Positions 26,433 to 34,625 of a stretch of DNA of 64,000 nt are shown here, one piece after another. The notes under the pieces are model-generated. The model saw nothing but the letters and a program-made list of their open reading frames with translations. It was not told the DNA's origin and did no database searches. The translations under genes were made by a program, and so were the position numbers. Source of the stretch: Pseudoalteromonas umbrosa. Its GTDB lineage: Bacteria > Pseudomonadota > Gammaproteobacteria > Enterobacterales > Alteromonadaceae. Location: the NCBI RefSeq assembly GCF_030125375.1, contig NZ_JASJUU010000006.1:1-64000 (forward strand). Direction: 5' to 3'. The first letter of the stretch is position 1. Each line of letters starts with the position of its first letter.

Positions 26433-27116
26433 TTATTGTCTTTTTCCAAAAATATCAGTACCAATTCTTACCATATTGGCACCAGCTGAGATGGCTGGTT
26501 CTAAGTCACCACTCATACCCATAGAAAGTGTATCGATATTAGGATATTGGGTCTTTAGTTTATCAAAGCAATCTTTCATTTGCTGAAAATATTGTAGTTG
26601 CTGGGTTTCGTCATTGGTTTGAGCGGTGATAGTCATCAAACCTCTTAAAGTTAACTGCTTCGAACTCTCTATAAATTCAGCGAGTTCAGACAGCTCTTCT
26701 AGCATGCAGCCTGATTTTTTCTCATCACCGCTGATGTTTACCTGTATTAATATATTTAACGGCTTTAAGTTGGTTGGACGCTGTTCACTTAAGCGCCTAG
26801 CAATCTTTATCCGGTCAACACTTTGCACCCAGCTGAAGTGCTCAGCAATGTGCCGAGATTTGTTTGATTGAATTGGCCCGATAAAGTGCCAGTCAATGTC
26901 GCGATAGTTTTTGAAATGTATTACTTTGTCGACGGCTTCTTGAACATAAGACTCACCAAATAAGCGCTGCCCAGCATCATAAGCTTGTTGGATTAGTTCA
27001 ATGGGTTTCGTTTTAGATACAGCTAAGAGCTGAACAGGATCAGAAATCTGATTATTTTGCTCTGCTTTTGTGATGCGATCGTAGGCGTTATTTAGCCGTT
27101 CTGCTATTGTAACCAT
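26433..27116 (-). CDS. yggS: YggS family PLP-binding protein
   Basis: YggS is a pyridoxal-phosphate homeostasis protein with a TIM-barrel fold and no known catalytic activity. The PLP lysine lies in LLAVSKTKP, and DWHFIGPIQSNK and the C-terminal MGMSGDLEPAI segment are conserved. The ATG at 27116 gives 227 residues (E. coli 234). It is the first gene of the proC operon and is divergent from pilT with only 29 bp between, so promoters of each probably lie inside the other gene. Confidence 0.95.
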   Translation of the reverse strand: MVTIAERLNNAYDRITKAEQNNQISDPVQLLAVSKTKPIELIQQAYDAGQRLFGESYVQEAVDKVIHFKNYRDIDWHFIGPIQSNKSRHIAEHFSWVQSVDRIKIARRLSEQRPTNLKPLNILIQVNISGDEKKSGCMLEELSELAEFIESSKQLTLRGLMTITAQTNDETQQLQYFQQMKDCFDKLKTQYPNIDTLSMGMSGDLEPAISAGANMVRIGTDIFGKRQ

Positions 27117-27145
27117 ATTATTATTTGCTCGTAGTGGAGTCATAG

Positions 27146-28195
27146 ATGGATATTACTGAATTATTAGCCTTTAGTGTGCAACATAAAGCGTCGGATCTAC
27201 ACCTTTCATCGGAAGTTTCCCCGATGATACGCGTGGATGGTGACGTACGTCGCATAAATATTCCCGCTTTAGAAGCGAAAGACGTAAATAGCTTAATTTA
27301 CGATATTATGAATGATAACCAGCGCAAGGACTATGAGCAAAATCTTGAGGTGGATTTTTCGTTCGAAGTACCAAATTTAGCGCGATTTCGTGTCAATGCC
27401 TTCAATACCAGTCGAGGACCTGCAGCAGTCTTTCGTACCATTCCAAGTCAGGTATTAACGCTGGATGACTTGGGGGCGCCGGATATTTTTAAGAAAATCG
27501 CTGATAACCCACGTGGGCTCGTGCTGGTGACAGGTCCTACGGGGTCAGGTAAGTCGACTACGCTTGCTGCTATGGTGGATTACATCAACAGTTGCAAACA
27601 TCATCATATTCTAACTATTGAAGACCCGATTGAATTTGTACACCAAAATCAGTTGAGCTTGATAAACCAGCGTGAAGTGCATAGAGATACGCATAGTTTT
27701 AATGCGGCACTGCGCAGCGCGTTGCGTGAAGACCCTGATGTTATCTTGGTCGGTGAGTTACGTGATTTGGAAACTATTCGCTTAGCAATGACTGCGGCAG
27801 AAACTGGTCACCTCGTGTTTGGCACGCTCCATACTACGTCGGCACCTAAAACCATTGACCGTATTATCGATGTTTTCCCTGGTGAAGAGAAAGACATGGT
27901 TCGTTCTATGTTATCTGAGTCCTTGCAAGCCGTTATTTCTCAAACTTTAATTAAAAAAGTGGGCGGTGGACGAGTTGCCGCTCATGAGATCATGCTCGGT
28001 GTACCGGCAATTCGTAACTTAATTCGTGAAGATAAAATTGCGCAAATGTATTCAGCGATTCAAACGGGTGCACTGCACGGCATGCAAACGATGGATCAGT
28101 GTTTGATGAATATGGTTAATCACGGTTTGATCACAACGCAAGATGCGCACGCGAAAGCGCATGATAAAAACCAGTTTGGTGCAGCAGGGTTTTAA
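27146..28195 (+). CDS. pilT: Twitching motility ATPase PilT
   Basis: PilT is the hexameric ATPase that retracts type IV pili. The 349-residue protein has an N-terminal PAS-like domain (about 1-95), Walker A GPTGSGKST (130-138), the Asp box LTIEDPIEFVH, Walker B ILVGELRD and the His box AETGHLVFGTLHT. The C-terminal retraction segment AIRNLIRE (about 290-297, as AIRNLIREDK) is present. It lies 3 bp before pilU, and the pilus structural genes are elsewhere. Confidence 0.97.
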   Translation: MDITELLAFSVQHKASDLHLSSEVSPMIRVDGDVRRINIPALEAKDVNSLIYDIMNDNQRKDYEQNLEVDFSFEVPNLARFRVNAFNTSRGPAAVFRTIPSQVLTLDDLGAPDIFKKIADNPRGLVLVTGPTGSGKSTTLAAMVDYINSCKHHHILTIEDPIEFVHQNQLSLINQREVHRDTHSFNAALRSALREDPDVILVGELRDLETIRLAMTAAETGHLVFGTLHTTSAPKTIDRIIDVFPGEEKDMVRSMLSESLQAVISQTLIKKVGGGRVAAHEIMLGVPAIRNLIREDKIAQMYSAIQTGALHGMQTMDQCLMNMVNHGLITTQDAHAKAHDKNQFGAAGF

Positions 28196-28198
28196 CGT

Positions 28199-29323
28199 AT
28201 GGCTTTAATAGATTATTTACAATTGATGGTAGACAAAGAAGCGTCGGACTTGTTTGTCTCATCTGGGTTGGCAGTCAGTGCAAAAATTGATGGTGAGTTG
28301 CGTGCACTGGATGAGGATGTATTAGACAGCGATGGCGCTTTAGCCATGGTTGAGTCTGCCATGTCAGAGACTCAAAGGCAGCAGTTCCACGCTGAAAAAG
28401 AATGTAATTTTGCGGTTGCCAATGATGCGGGTCGTTTTCGTGTGTCTGCATTTTGGCAGCGAGATTGTGCTGGCATGGTTATTCGACGTATCGTGACAGA
28501 CATACCAGATGTGAATCAGCTCGGCCTGCCTTCGGTATTGACTGATGTGATCATGTCTAAGCGCGGCTTGGTTTTATTTGTAGGTGGTACGGGCACGGGT
28601 AAATCGACGTCGTTGGCTGCCTTGCTTGGCTATCGTAACCGAAATCAGCGAGGTCATATTCTCACTATCGAAGACCCGATTGAGTTTGTGCATGAACACC
28701 GTAAAAGTATTATTACGCAACGGGAAGTAGGACTTGATACCGAAAGCTTTGAGGCCGCTCTGAAAAGCTCTTTGCGTCAAGCGCCAGACGTAATTCTGAT
28801 TGGTGAAATTCGTTCACAAGAAACTATGGAGTATGCTCTGAGCTTTGCAGAAACGGGTCATTTATGTGTCGCCACTTTGCATGCCAATAATGCTAACCAA
28901 GCCATTGACCGTATTATGCATCTTGTGCCAAAAGAAAAGCATGATAAATTAAAATACGACTTGGCGCTGAATTTGAGAGCGATTGTTGCTCAGCAATTAG
29001 TACCAACTTCCAAAGGGGAAGGCAGGGTTGCGGCCATTGAGATCTTACTAAACTCTCCTATGGTTGCTGAATTAATCAAAAAAGGAGACATAGGTTCAAT
29101 TAAGGAAACTATGTCTAAGTCCAAAGAGATGGGCATGCAGACTTTTGACCAAGCGCTGTTCGAGTTGTATAAAGCACAACGTATAAATTATGCCGATGCG
29201 CTCCATCATGCTGACTCACCCAATGACTTACGCTTGATGATCAAGCTGCAAAATAACGAGCAAAAAGGTGCTGGGTTTTTGCAAGGGGTTACCATTGATG
29301 GCCTGGATAGCAAGAAAAACTAA
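28199..29323 (+). CDS. pilU: PilT-dependent retraction ATPase PilU
   Basis: PilU is the paralogue of PilT that strengthens pilus retraction in a PilT-dependent way. The 374-residue protein has Walker A GGTGTGKST, the Asp box LTIEDPIEFVH, Walker B ILIGEIRS and His box AETGHLCVATLHANN. It has the longer, PilU-type C-terminus (about 345-374). It follows pilT by 3 bp, and the next gene starts inside its 3' end. Confidence 0.95.
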   Translation: MALIDYLQLMVDKEASDLFVSSGLAVSAKIDGELRALDEDVLDSDGALAMVESAMSETQRQQFHAEKECNFAVANDAGRFRVSAFWQRDCAGMVIRRIVTDIPDVNQLGLPSVLTDVIMSKRGLVLFVGGTGTGKSTSLAALLGYRNRNQRGHILTIEDPIEFVHEHRKSIITQREVGLDTESFEAALKSSLRQAPDVILIGEIRSQETMEYALSFAETGHLCVATLHANNANQAIDRIMHLVPKEKHDKLKYDLALNLRAIVAQQLVPTSKGEGRVAAIEILLNSPMVAELIKKGDIGSIKETMSKSKEMGMQTFDQALFELYKAQRINYADALHHADSPNDLRLMIKLQNNEQKGAGFLQGVTIDGLDSKKN

Positions 29324-30191
29324 GCTGCTGGGCTTTATCGCTTGTTATTATTTGAGCCTAGTCAATATATGCTGGGCTCAATCAGACTATGTGGATATCT
29401 ACATCAGAGACGATGTATATATGAACTACACGGCTTTATTATCAGGGCGCTCACCACTTGAAGTAGATAATTTTGGTGGACAATTTGTGCGTCGAGATGT
29501 CATTGATATGGTGCTATTGCATCAAGCGCTTCTCCTTGGTGGCTTTAACAAACCATTTCGTTATCGCCCCGGTAATGTTAATTTCCGAGATTCCAACTTA
29601 CTTGATCAGGGTAAGCAGCTATTGAGCTTTGATACTTATTGGTATGAAGAAGCACAGCTCAAAGCAGATAAGCTATTTGTAAGCGATCCGGTGATCCGCA
29701 AAGGTGAATTCTTTGCAGGGATCTACTATGCAAAAGACAATAAACGAATGGAGCGCATTCAAACATTAAGTGATTTGCAGCAGCTTACAGCCGTATCGTC
29801 AAGCCGTTGGCCAGTCGATTGGTACACGCTGAGTCGGTTGCCTCTTAAAGAGCTGGTGGATGAGCCTAACTGGCCTTCTCAAGCTCAAATTGTGAATAAA
29901 CAGTGGGCTGATTTTATGTTGATCCCTTTAATGCCTGTATTAGGGAATGACTTTCGATTAGCGAACATCAACTTAGTGTCTCACCCAAAGTGGGTTATTT
30001 TACTTGATAGTAGCCGACACTTTGTGGTTTCAAGGTTACACCCTGATGGTGAGCGGGCATTTATCGCACTCCAGAAGGGTCTAAAAAAGCTTCGTAAACA
30101 GGGGAGAGTCCAAGATGCATATCGTCAAGCTGGATTACTCCCTGATCTGACCAAATATAAACAATTGAATGTGCAAGAAAGTGAAGAGTAA
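29298..30191 (+). CDS. Periplasmic binding-protein-like protein, unknown ligand
   Basis: The ATG at 29298 gives 297 residues with a signal peptide (about 1-28, ending ICWAQ). The mature part resembles family-3 solute-binding domains in general shape but I recognise no ligand motif. AAGGGG lies 9 bp upstream of the start. It overlaps the pilU 3' end by 26 bp, so it is translated from the same message as pilT-pilU. That raises the possibility of a sensory or pilus-related role; the sequence does not show one. It is convergent with ruvX, ending 2 bp before it. Confidence 0.75.
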   Translation: MAWIARKTKLLGFIACYYLSLVNICWAQSDYVDIYIRDDVYMNYTALLSGRSPLEVDNFGGQFVRRDVIDMVLLHQALLLGGFNKPFRYRPGNVNFRDSNLLDQGKQLLSFDTYWYEEAQLKADKLFVSDPVIRKGEFFAGIYYAKDNKRMERIQTLSDLQQLTAVSSSRWPVDWYTLSRLPLKELVDEPNWPSQAQIVNKQWADFMLIPLMPVLGNDFRLANINLVSHPKWVILLDSSRHFVVSRLHPDGERAFIALQKGLKKLRKQGRVQDAYRQAGLLPDLTKYKQLNVQESEE

Positions 30192-30192
30192 G

Positions 30193-30648
30193 CTACTCTT
30201 CATCCCACATTTGTTCAAAAAAGCTCTCTAAGATAATCACCGCAGACATACCATCAACGTTATCTTTTGCTAAAGAACGATAACCGCCTTGATCAAACAA
30301 CCTAGCTTTGGCATCTGTTGTTGTAAGGCGCTCATCTTGTGTTTCAACGGGTAAACGGTAATTATTATGCAAACGATTAGCGAACTTCTTTGCGGAAAAG
30401 GTGACTTGTTGATTGGTGCCATCCATATTGAGAGGCAAGCCAACCACTAATAAATCGGGTTTCCAGTCGTTTACGTGTTGCTCAATATCAGGCCAATTTG
30501 GAATGCCATCTCTTGCCTTTACAGCTCCTAGGCTGGTTGCTGTACCTGTGACTTCTTGGCCTATGGCCATACCAATACTTTTTGTACCAAAATCAAACCC
30601 CATTACGGTGCGTTGACCTTTTGGGGTTTTTGGTTTTTTGTTACTCAT
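30193..30648 (-). CDS. ruvX: RuvX/YqgF putative Holliday junction resolvase
   Basis: RuvX (YqgF) has an RNase H-like fold. In E. coli it is essential and linked to rRNA processing; a junction-resolving activity is reported in some species. The 151-residue product has the first catalytic Asp in MGFDFGTKSIG, LVVGLPLNMDG, and the late DERLTT motif. It ends the rsmE-gshB-yqgE-ruvX unit, 4 bp after yqgE. Confidence 0.94.
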   Translation of the reverse strand: MSNKKPKTPKGQRTVMGFDFGTKSIGMAIGQEVTGTATSLGAVKARDGIPNWPDIEQHVNDWKPDLLVVGLPLNMDGTNQQVTFSAKKFANRLHNNYRLPVETQDERLTTTDAKARLFDQGGYRSLAKDNVDGMSAVIILESFFEQMWDEE

Positions 30649-30652
30649 TCTG

Positions 30653-31210
30653 TTATGCGTGTCCTGCTTGGTTGCTAAGCTGTGCGATATCTATGCCCAG
30701 CATACTGACGGCTTTTTCCCATCTTTTTTCTGGTGGCGTACTGAATATAATTTCCGGATCGGCTTGAATAATAAGCCAAGAGTTCTCTAAGATCTCTTTT
30801 TCCAGCTGGCCTTTCTCCCACCCTGAATAACCGAGCGTAATGATAAAAGCATCAGGGCTATCATGATAGGTAAGGGATGCAAGCACATCTTTAGAGGTCG
30901 TTATCATGATGTCTGAGCTGAGCTCTTTACTTGAGGCATAGCCTATTTTGGGCGTATGTAACACAAACCCTCTGTCCGTATGCACCGGCCCACCGGCAAA
31001 AACCGTTTGCTCGGCAGCACTGCTGTCCTTATCATTATCGATTTCAATCTGATCGAGCAATTCACCCACAGTTACATCAATGGGATGATTTACTATCAAT
31101 CCCATTGCGCCTTCTTCGTTATGTTCACAAATGTAGGTAACGGAGCGTTTGAACATCGGGTCCTGCAAGTTAGGCATTGCGATAAGGAAGTGATTAGCTA
31201 ATGATTGCAT
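30653..31210 (-). CDS. yqgE: YqgE/AlgH family protein
   Basis: This is a 185-residue protein of the UPF0301 (DUF179) family, with LANHFLIAMPNLQDPMF at the start, GAMGLIVNHP and FAGGPVHTDRGFVLH, all typical. The biochemical function is unknown; the AlgH relative was named in alginate regulation. It lies between gshB (19 bp) and ruvX (4 bp), the usual place. Confidence 0.94.
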   Translation of the reverse strand: MQSLANHFLIAMPNLQDPMFKRSVTYICEHNEEGAMGLIVNHPIDVTVGELLDQIEIDNDKDSSAAEQTVFAGGPVHTDRGFVLHTPKIGYASSKELSSDIMITTSKDVLASLTYHDSPDAFIITLGYSGWEKGQLEKEILENSWLIIQADPEIIFSTPPEKRWEKAVSMLGIDIAQLSNQAGHA

Positions 31211-31229
31211 GCGAGACCCCTTCTATAAT

Positions 31230-32189
31230 TTAACTTTCAGTATGGTTGAGTTTTGCTTCAATCGCATCAAAAAACTTGTCCATAATAGATATATCGTACG
31301 CAGCTTCGATTTCCTTAACACAAGTTGGTGCGGTCACGTTGATCTCAGTTAGCTTATCGCCAATGATATCTAAGCCTACAAAGAGTAACCCTTTTTCTTT
31401 TAGAGTAGGTGCAACTGCCTCTGCAATTGTGCGATCACTATCACTGATAGGCCTTGCTTCACCACGACCACCAGCGGCCAAGTTACCACGTGTTTCGCCG
31501 CCTTGTGGGATACGTGCTAAACAGTAAGGAATGACTTCGCCATCAACGACTAATACGCGTTTATCTCCTTGTTTTATTTCAGGGATATAATTTTGCGCCA
31601 TCGCAAATCTGCTACCGTGCTCTGTCAGTGTTTCACAGATCACACCGATGTTAGGGTCGTTGTGTTGCACTCTAAAAATAGAAGCCCCACCCATACCGTC
31701 GAGCGGTTTTAAAATAATATCTTGATGTTTATCTAAAAAGGCTCTGATCTGCGCTGCGCTTCGAGTAACGAGTGTGTCAGGTGTGTGCTCACTGAACCAA
31801 GCAGTGAAAAGCTTTTCATTGGCATCTCTTAAGCTTTGCGGCTTGTTAACAACTAGGGTGCCAGCCAATTCTGCGCGCTCTAAGATATAGGTTGCATAGA
31901 TATACTCAGTATCAAAAGGCGGATCTTTGCGCATCAAAATAACATTAAGGTCACTTAATGCGATGTCTTGCTTATCTTCTAATTCATACCAACGGCTCTC
32001 ATCATCAAACACACGGGCTTTTGCGGCTGTTGCTCGGCCTTCACCTTGGTACATGTACAGGTCGTCCATTTCCATGTAATACAGCTCAAATCCACGTTGT
32101 TGAGCTGCCATCATCATGGCAAAACCGGTATCTTTTTTGATATTAAAACCACTGATTGGATCTGAAACTATTCCAAGTTTGACTGCCAT
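31230..32189 (-). CDS. gshB: Glutathione synthetase
   Basis: GshB adds glycine to gamma-glutamylcysteine, the second step of glutathione synthesis. The ATG-grasp protein has 319 residues from the ATG at 32189 (E. coli 316), starting MAVKLGIVSDP. The glutathione-synthetase segment ILKPLDGMGGASIFR, the ERAELAGTLVVNKP segment and the C-terminal EINVTAPTCVKEIEA are conserved. A 21-residue in-frame extension upstream is not supported. Confidence 0.97.
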   Translation of the reverse strand: MAVKLGIVSDPISGFNIKKDTGFAMMMAAQQRGFELYYMEMDDLYMYQGEGRATAAKARVFDDESRWYELEDKQDIALSDLNVILMRKDPPFDTEYIYATYILERAELAGTLVVNKPQSLRDANEKLFTAWFSEHTPDTLVTRSAAQIRAFLDKHQDIILKPLDGMGGASIFRVQHNDPNIGVICETLTEHGSRFAMAQNYIPEIKQGDKRVLVVDGEVIPYCLARIPQGGETRGNLAAGGRGEARPISDSDRTIAEAVAPTLKEKGLLFVGLDIIGDKLTEINVTAPTCVKEIEAAYDISIMDKFFDAIEAKLNHTES

Positions 32190-32296
32190 CGCCGTTACCT
32201 TATGTGTTATTTTCGATGTAAGTGAATAAGTGCTTAGCAGCCAAATCACCATGACTGACTGCTAACTTACTATAATATGAGGGCTTATAAACGGAT

Positions 32297-33031
32297 TTAA
32301 AGGGCCAAATCTCCAAACTGTAACTGTAAAGCACTTAAAACAGTTAATGCAGCGGTCTCAGTTCGTAGCACTCTAGGTCCAATTTTTATGTCGATAAACC
32401 CTTGCTCTGTTGTGTTAGTCATTTCGTCATCAGTAAAGCCACCCTCAGGCCCAACTAAAAAGCGCACACCTTGCTCCGGTGCTGGCAAAGTCTTGATAGA
32501 GTGATCTGCTCTTGGGTGTAAAGTGAGTTTTAGTTCTTCACTTTGTTGACTTAACCATTGCTCTAACGAGATAGGCGGGTGCACGATAGGAACGAAGTTC
32601 CTGCCTGATTGTTCGGCCGCAGAAATCGCAATTTTTTGCCATTGCTGGTGTTTTTTGGCCAGCCGTTCGCCACTGAGTTTCACACCGCATCGAGTGGTAA
32701 ATAATGGTGTTATTTCACTGACACCGAGCTCCACTGATTTTTGGATAGTAAAGTCCATCTTATCACCACGAGAAATACCCTGTCCAAGGTGAACTTTTAG
32801 AGGTGACTCGACGCATTTATCGACAAATTCGAAAGGGGTAACCTCGACAGTTTTTTTTGAGATAGTGGTGATCTTTGCTAAGTATTCACCACCGTGTCCG
32901 TTGAACAGACTGACGTGTTCACCTTCTTTCATTCTGAGTACACGCGCAATATGCCCTGCAGCATCCTCATCTAAAGTCGTCGGTTGATTAATGACTAAGT
33001 CCGATGGTTGGTAAATATGTGGAATTCGCAT
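32297..33031 (-). CDS. rsmE: 16S rRNA m3U1498 methyltransferase
   Basis: RsmE methylates U1498 of 16S rRNA at N3. The SPOUT-fold protein starts at the ATG at 33031 (MRIPHIYQ) and has 244 residues (E. coli 243). The SAM-binding knot region LVGPEGGFTDDEM and LGPRVLRTETA-like segment (KIGPRVLRTETA, about 218-229) is present. It heads the rsmE-gshB-yqgE-ruvX cluster. Confidence 0.95.
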   Translation of the reverse strand: MRIPHIYQPSDLVINQPTTLDEDAAGHIARVLRMKEGEHVSLFNGHGGEYLAKITTISKKTVEVTPFEFVDKCVESPLKVHLGQGISRGDKMDFTIQKSVELGVSEITPLFTTRCGVKLSGERLAKKHQQWQKIAISAAEQSGRNFVPIVHPPISLEQWLSQQSEELKLTLHPRADHSIKTLPAPEQGVRFLVGPEGGFTDDEMTNTTEQGFIDIKIGPRVLRTETAALTVLSALQLQFGDLAL

Positions 33032-33128
33032 AGTGTTGAACGTCTCAATTGAATATGCGCTCATGTTAAGGTTTTCGTGGCCATGAGTCTAGAGAACATG
33101 ACTGGTGATTGAGTATGGCGTCACAGCG

Positions 33129-33605
33129 TTAATCTGTGGTATCCGTTTTCAATACAACAAATTCGCTAAATGTATCGTGCTTGGTTGCCGCTAGACTAGA
33201 GTTACACGTTAGGTGGTTATTGTTAAAAGCGTCATTTACTCGGTGATAATCGTAGCCATTGGCTAATTGTTCAATGGTGTAACGTTCTGCGTGCAGTGAA
33301 TTGAAGATAAATTTTTGCTTTTCGTCAGCTAGATTGTAGTCGAGCGCATATATGAGCACCCCTTGGATCTTGTGGTGCTCATGTAAGTACGTTGCAAGCT
33401 CAGAAACGCTTATCTCATTGTCAAAGTCACAGTAACTGTAATCCTTGATTTGATCTTTAAACATCATTTTGAGCATTTGCTTTGTATTGTCGCCAGCGAT
33501 AATTAATTGACTGGGGGTGTCAGGGGCAAGAGATTTAACAAACTCTACAAATTCCTGACTGAACTCCCAGTTGCTGTCTACAAGTAAAAAGTTATCTAAT
33601 TTCAA
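33129..33605 (-). CDS. Unknown cytosolic protein next to DUF350-like gene
   Basis: I do not recognise this 158-residue protein. It is soluble, acidic and has no signal. Alternating hydrophobic strands (FLLVD, QLIIAGD, GVLIYALD) suggest an alpha/beta fold like a small Rossmann or receiver-type domain, but the motif needed to name one is absent. The start is TTG at 33605; GGAG lies about 11 bp upstream, so the start is not certain. It follows the DUF350-like membrane gene by 46 bp on the same strand and is probably cotranscribed with it. Confidence 0.7.
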   Translation of the reverse strand: MKLDNFLLVDSNWEFSQEFVEFVKSLAPDTPSQLIIAGDNTKQMLKMMFKDQIKDYSYCDFDNEISVSELATYLHEHHKIQGVLIYALDYNLADEKQKFIFNSLHAERYTIEQLANGYDYHRVNDAFNNNHLTCNSSLAATKHDTFSEFVVLKTDTTD

Positions 33606-33651
33606 GGACGTAAGTCTCCAGAATTAAGATATCCATAATCTAGTTAGGCGT

Positions 33652-34545
33652 TTAAATTGAAAACATGTTTATTAGTAAATAGCCCATGCTACAAAAAACA
33701 GCAAATTCTAAGCAGGCGACCCCAATATTATCTTGGTGGTCAACCTCTAGACCTATATCTACTTTTGGCAGCACAATGACGACCATTAAACGACTAAATA
33801 TGTACAATAAAAACCACATAAAAATAGAATGTATGACCACGGTGAGTAGGTTATCAACGATTTTATCTGGGTAGTTCGGTGCGCTGTGTAATCCTGCATA
33901 AATAGCCAGTGCTAAACCAATCGTTTTTCCAGCATAGCGGATCCCTATCGAAGTATTGGCCAAACTAAAATTATACTGTAAAGATGCGCCTTGATTTTTT
34001 CTCGCAAATCGAGATTCACGTATCTTGCTATCAAGTGCAAAGACCCCCTGTAAAAACAAAAAGCAGATGCTCACTATAAGTAGCGCTTGCAGTGAGCTTG
34101 GCGTTAACCAGTGATACAAGCCAAGTACCAAAATACAATTGCCTATCAGCATGCCAGAATCGACAAGCGCTGCGCAGACGTTTTGTTTGAGGATGGCTTG
34201 TGTCTCGTTAAAGCGGTATAGGATCCACTTCCTATGAATTGCTTGGCCAATATAGATAAAGAACCATATCAGTATAAGTGGTAGCACGATCTGAGTGTGT
34301 AACTGTGACAATTCAAATGTCTCTAAGTGACCAAAAAAGTATCCAGTGCTTGCACATAACACCGCAACTTTTGCTGCATAGTTAATGCCTAGCGCAAAGT
34401 TGTCATGTTGAGCTAACTCTTTTTTTAAATGCATTTTGGCACGCATTTGAACCGTGACTCTCAGACACATTAATGCCACAAAGGCGAGAAGTAAACCGCT
34501 TAAAAAGGTCAAAAAATTGCTGTTTTCTAAAGACAAGTAACTCAT
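33652..34545 (-). CDS. DUF350-like polytopic membrane protein
   Basis: From the ATG at 34545 this is 297 residues with about eight hydrophobic helices. It is built of repeated units of the DUF350 kind: a helix pair with polar loop patterns such as HDNFALGINYAAKVAVL (about 45-61), NTSIGIRYAGKTIGLAL and HQDNIGVACLEFAVF near the C-terminus. DUF350 proteins are inner-membrane proteins without a known function. A longer frame from 34605 lacks a clear ribosome site, as does 34545, so the start is open. It is divergent from glnE and upstream of the unknown gene at 33129-33605. Confidence 0.75.
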   Translation of the reverse strand: MSYLSLENSNFLTFLSGLLLAFVALMCLRVTVQMRAKMHLKKELAQHDNFALGINYAAKVAVLCASTGYFFGHLETFELSQLHTQIVLPLILIWFFIYIGQAIHRKWILYRFNETQAILKQNVCAALVDSGMLIGNCILVLGLYHWLTPSSLQALLIVSICFLFLQGVFALDSKIRESRFARKNQGASLQYNFSLANTSIGIRYAGKTIGLALAIYAGLHSAPNYPDKIVDNLLTVVIHSIFMWFLLYIFSRLMVVIVLPKVDIGLEVDHQDNIGVACLEFAVFCSMGYLLINMFSI

Positions 34546-34625
34546 GCTCAGTGTAAGGTTGTTGTTATTTAGCGTTACTATAACATCGCACAACAAATGA
34601 GCCATAAATCACTGGAGGTTTTTCT

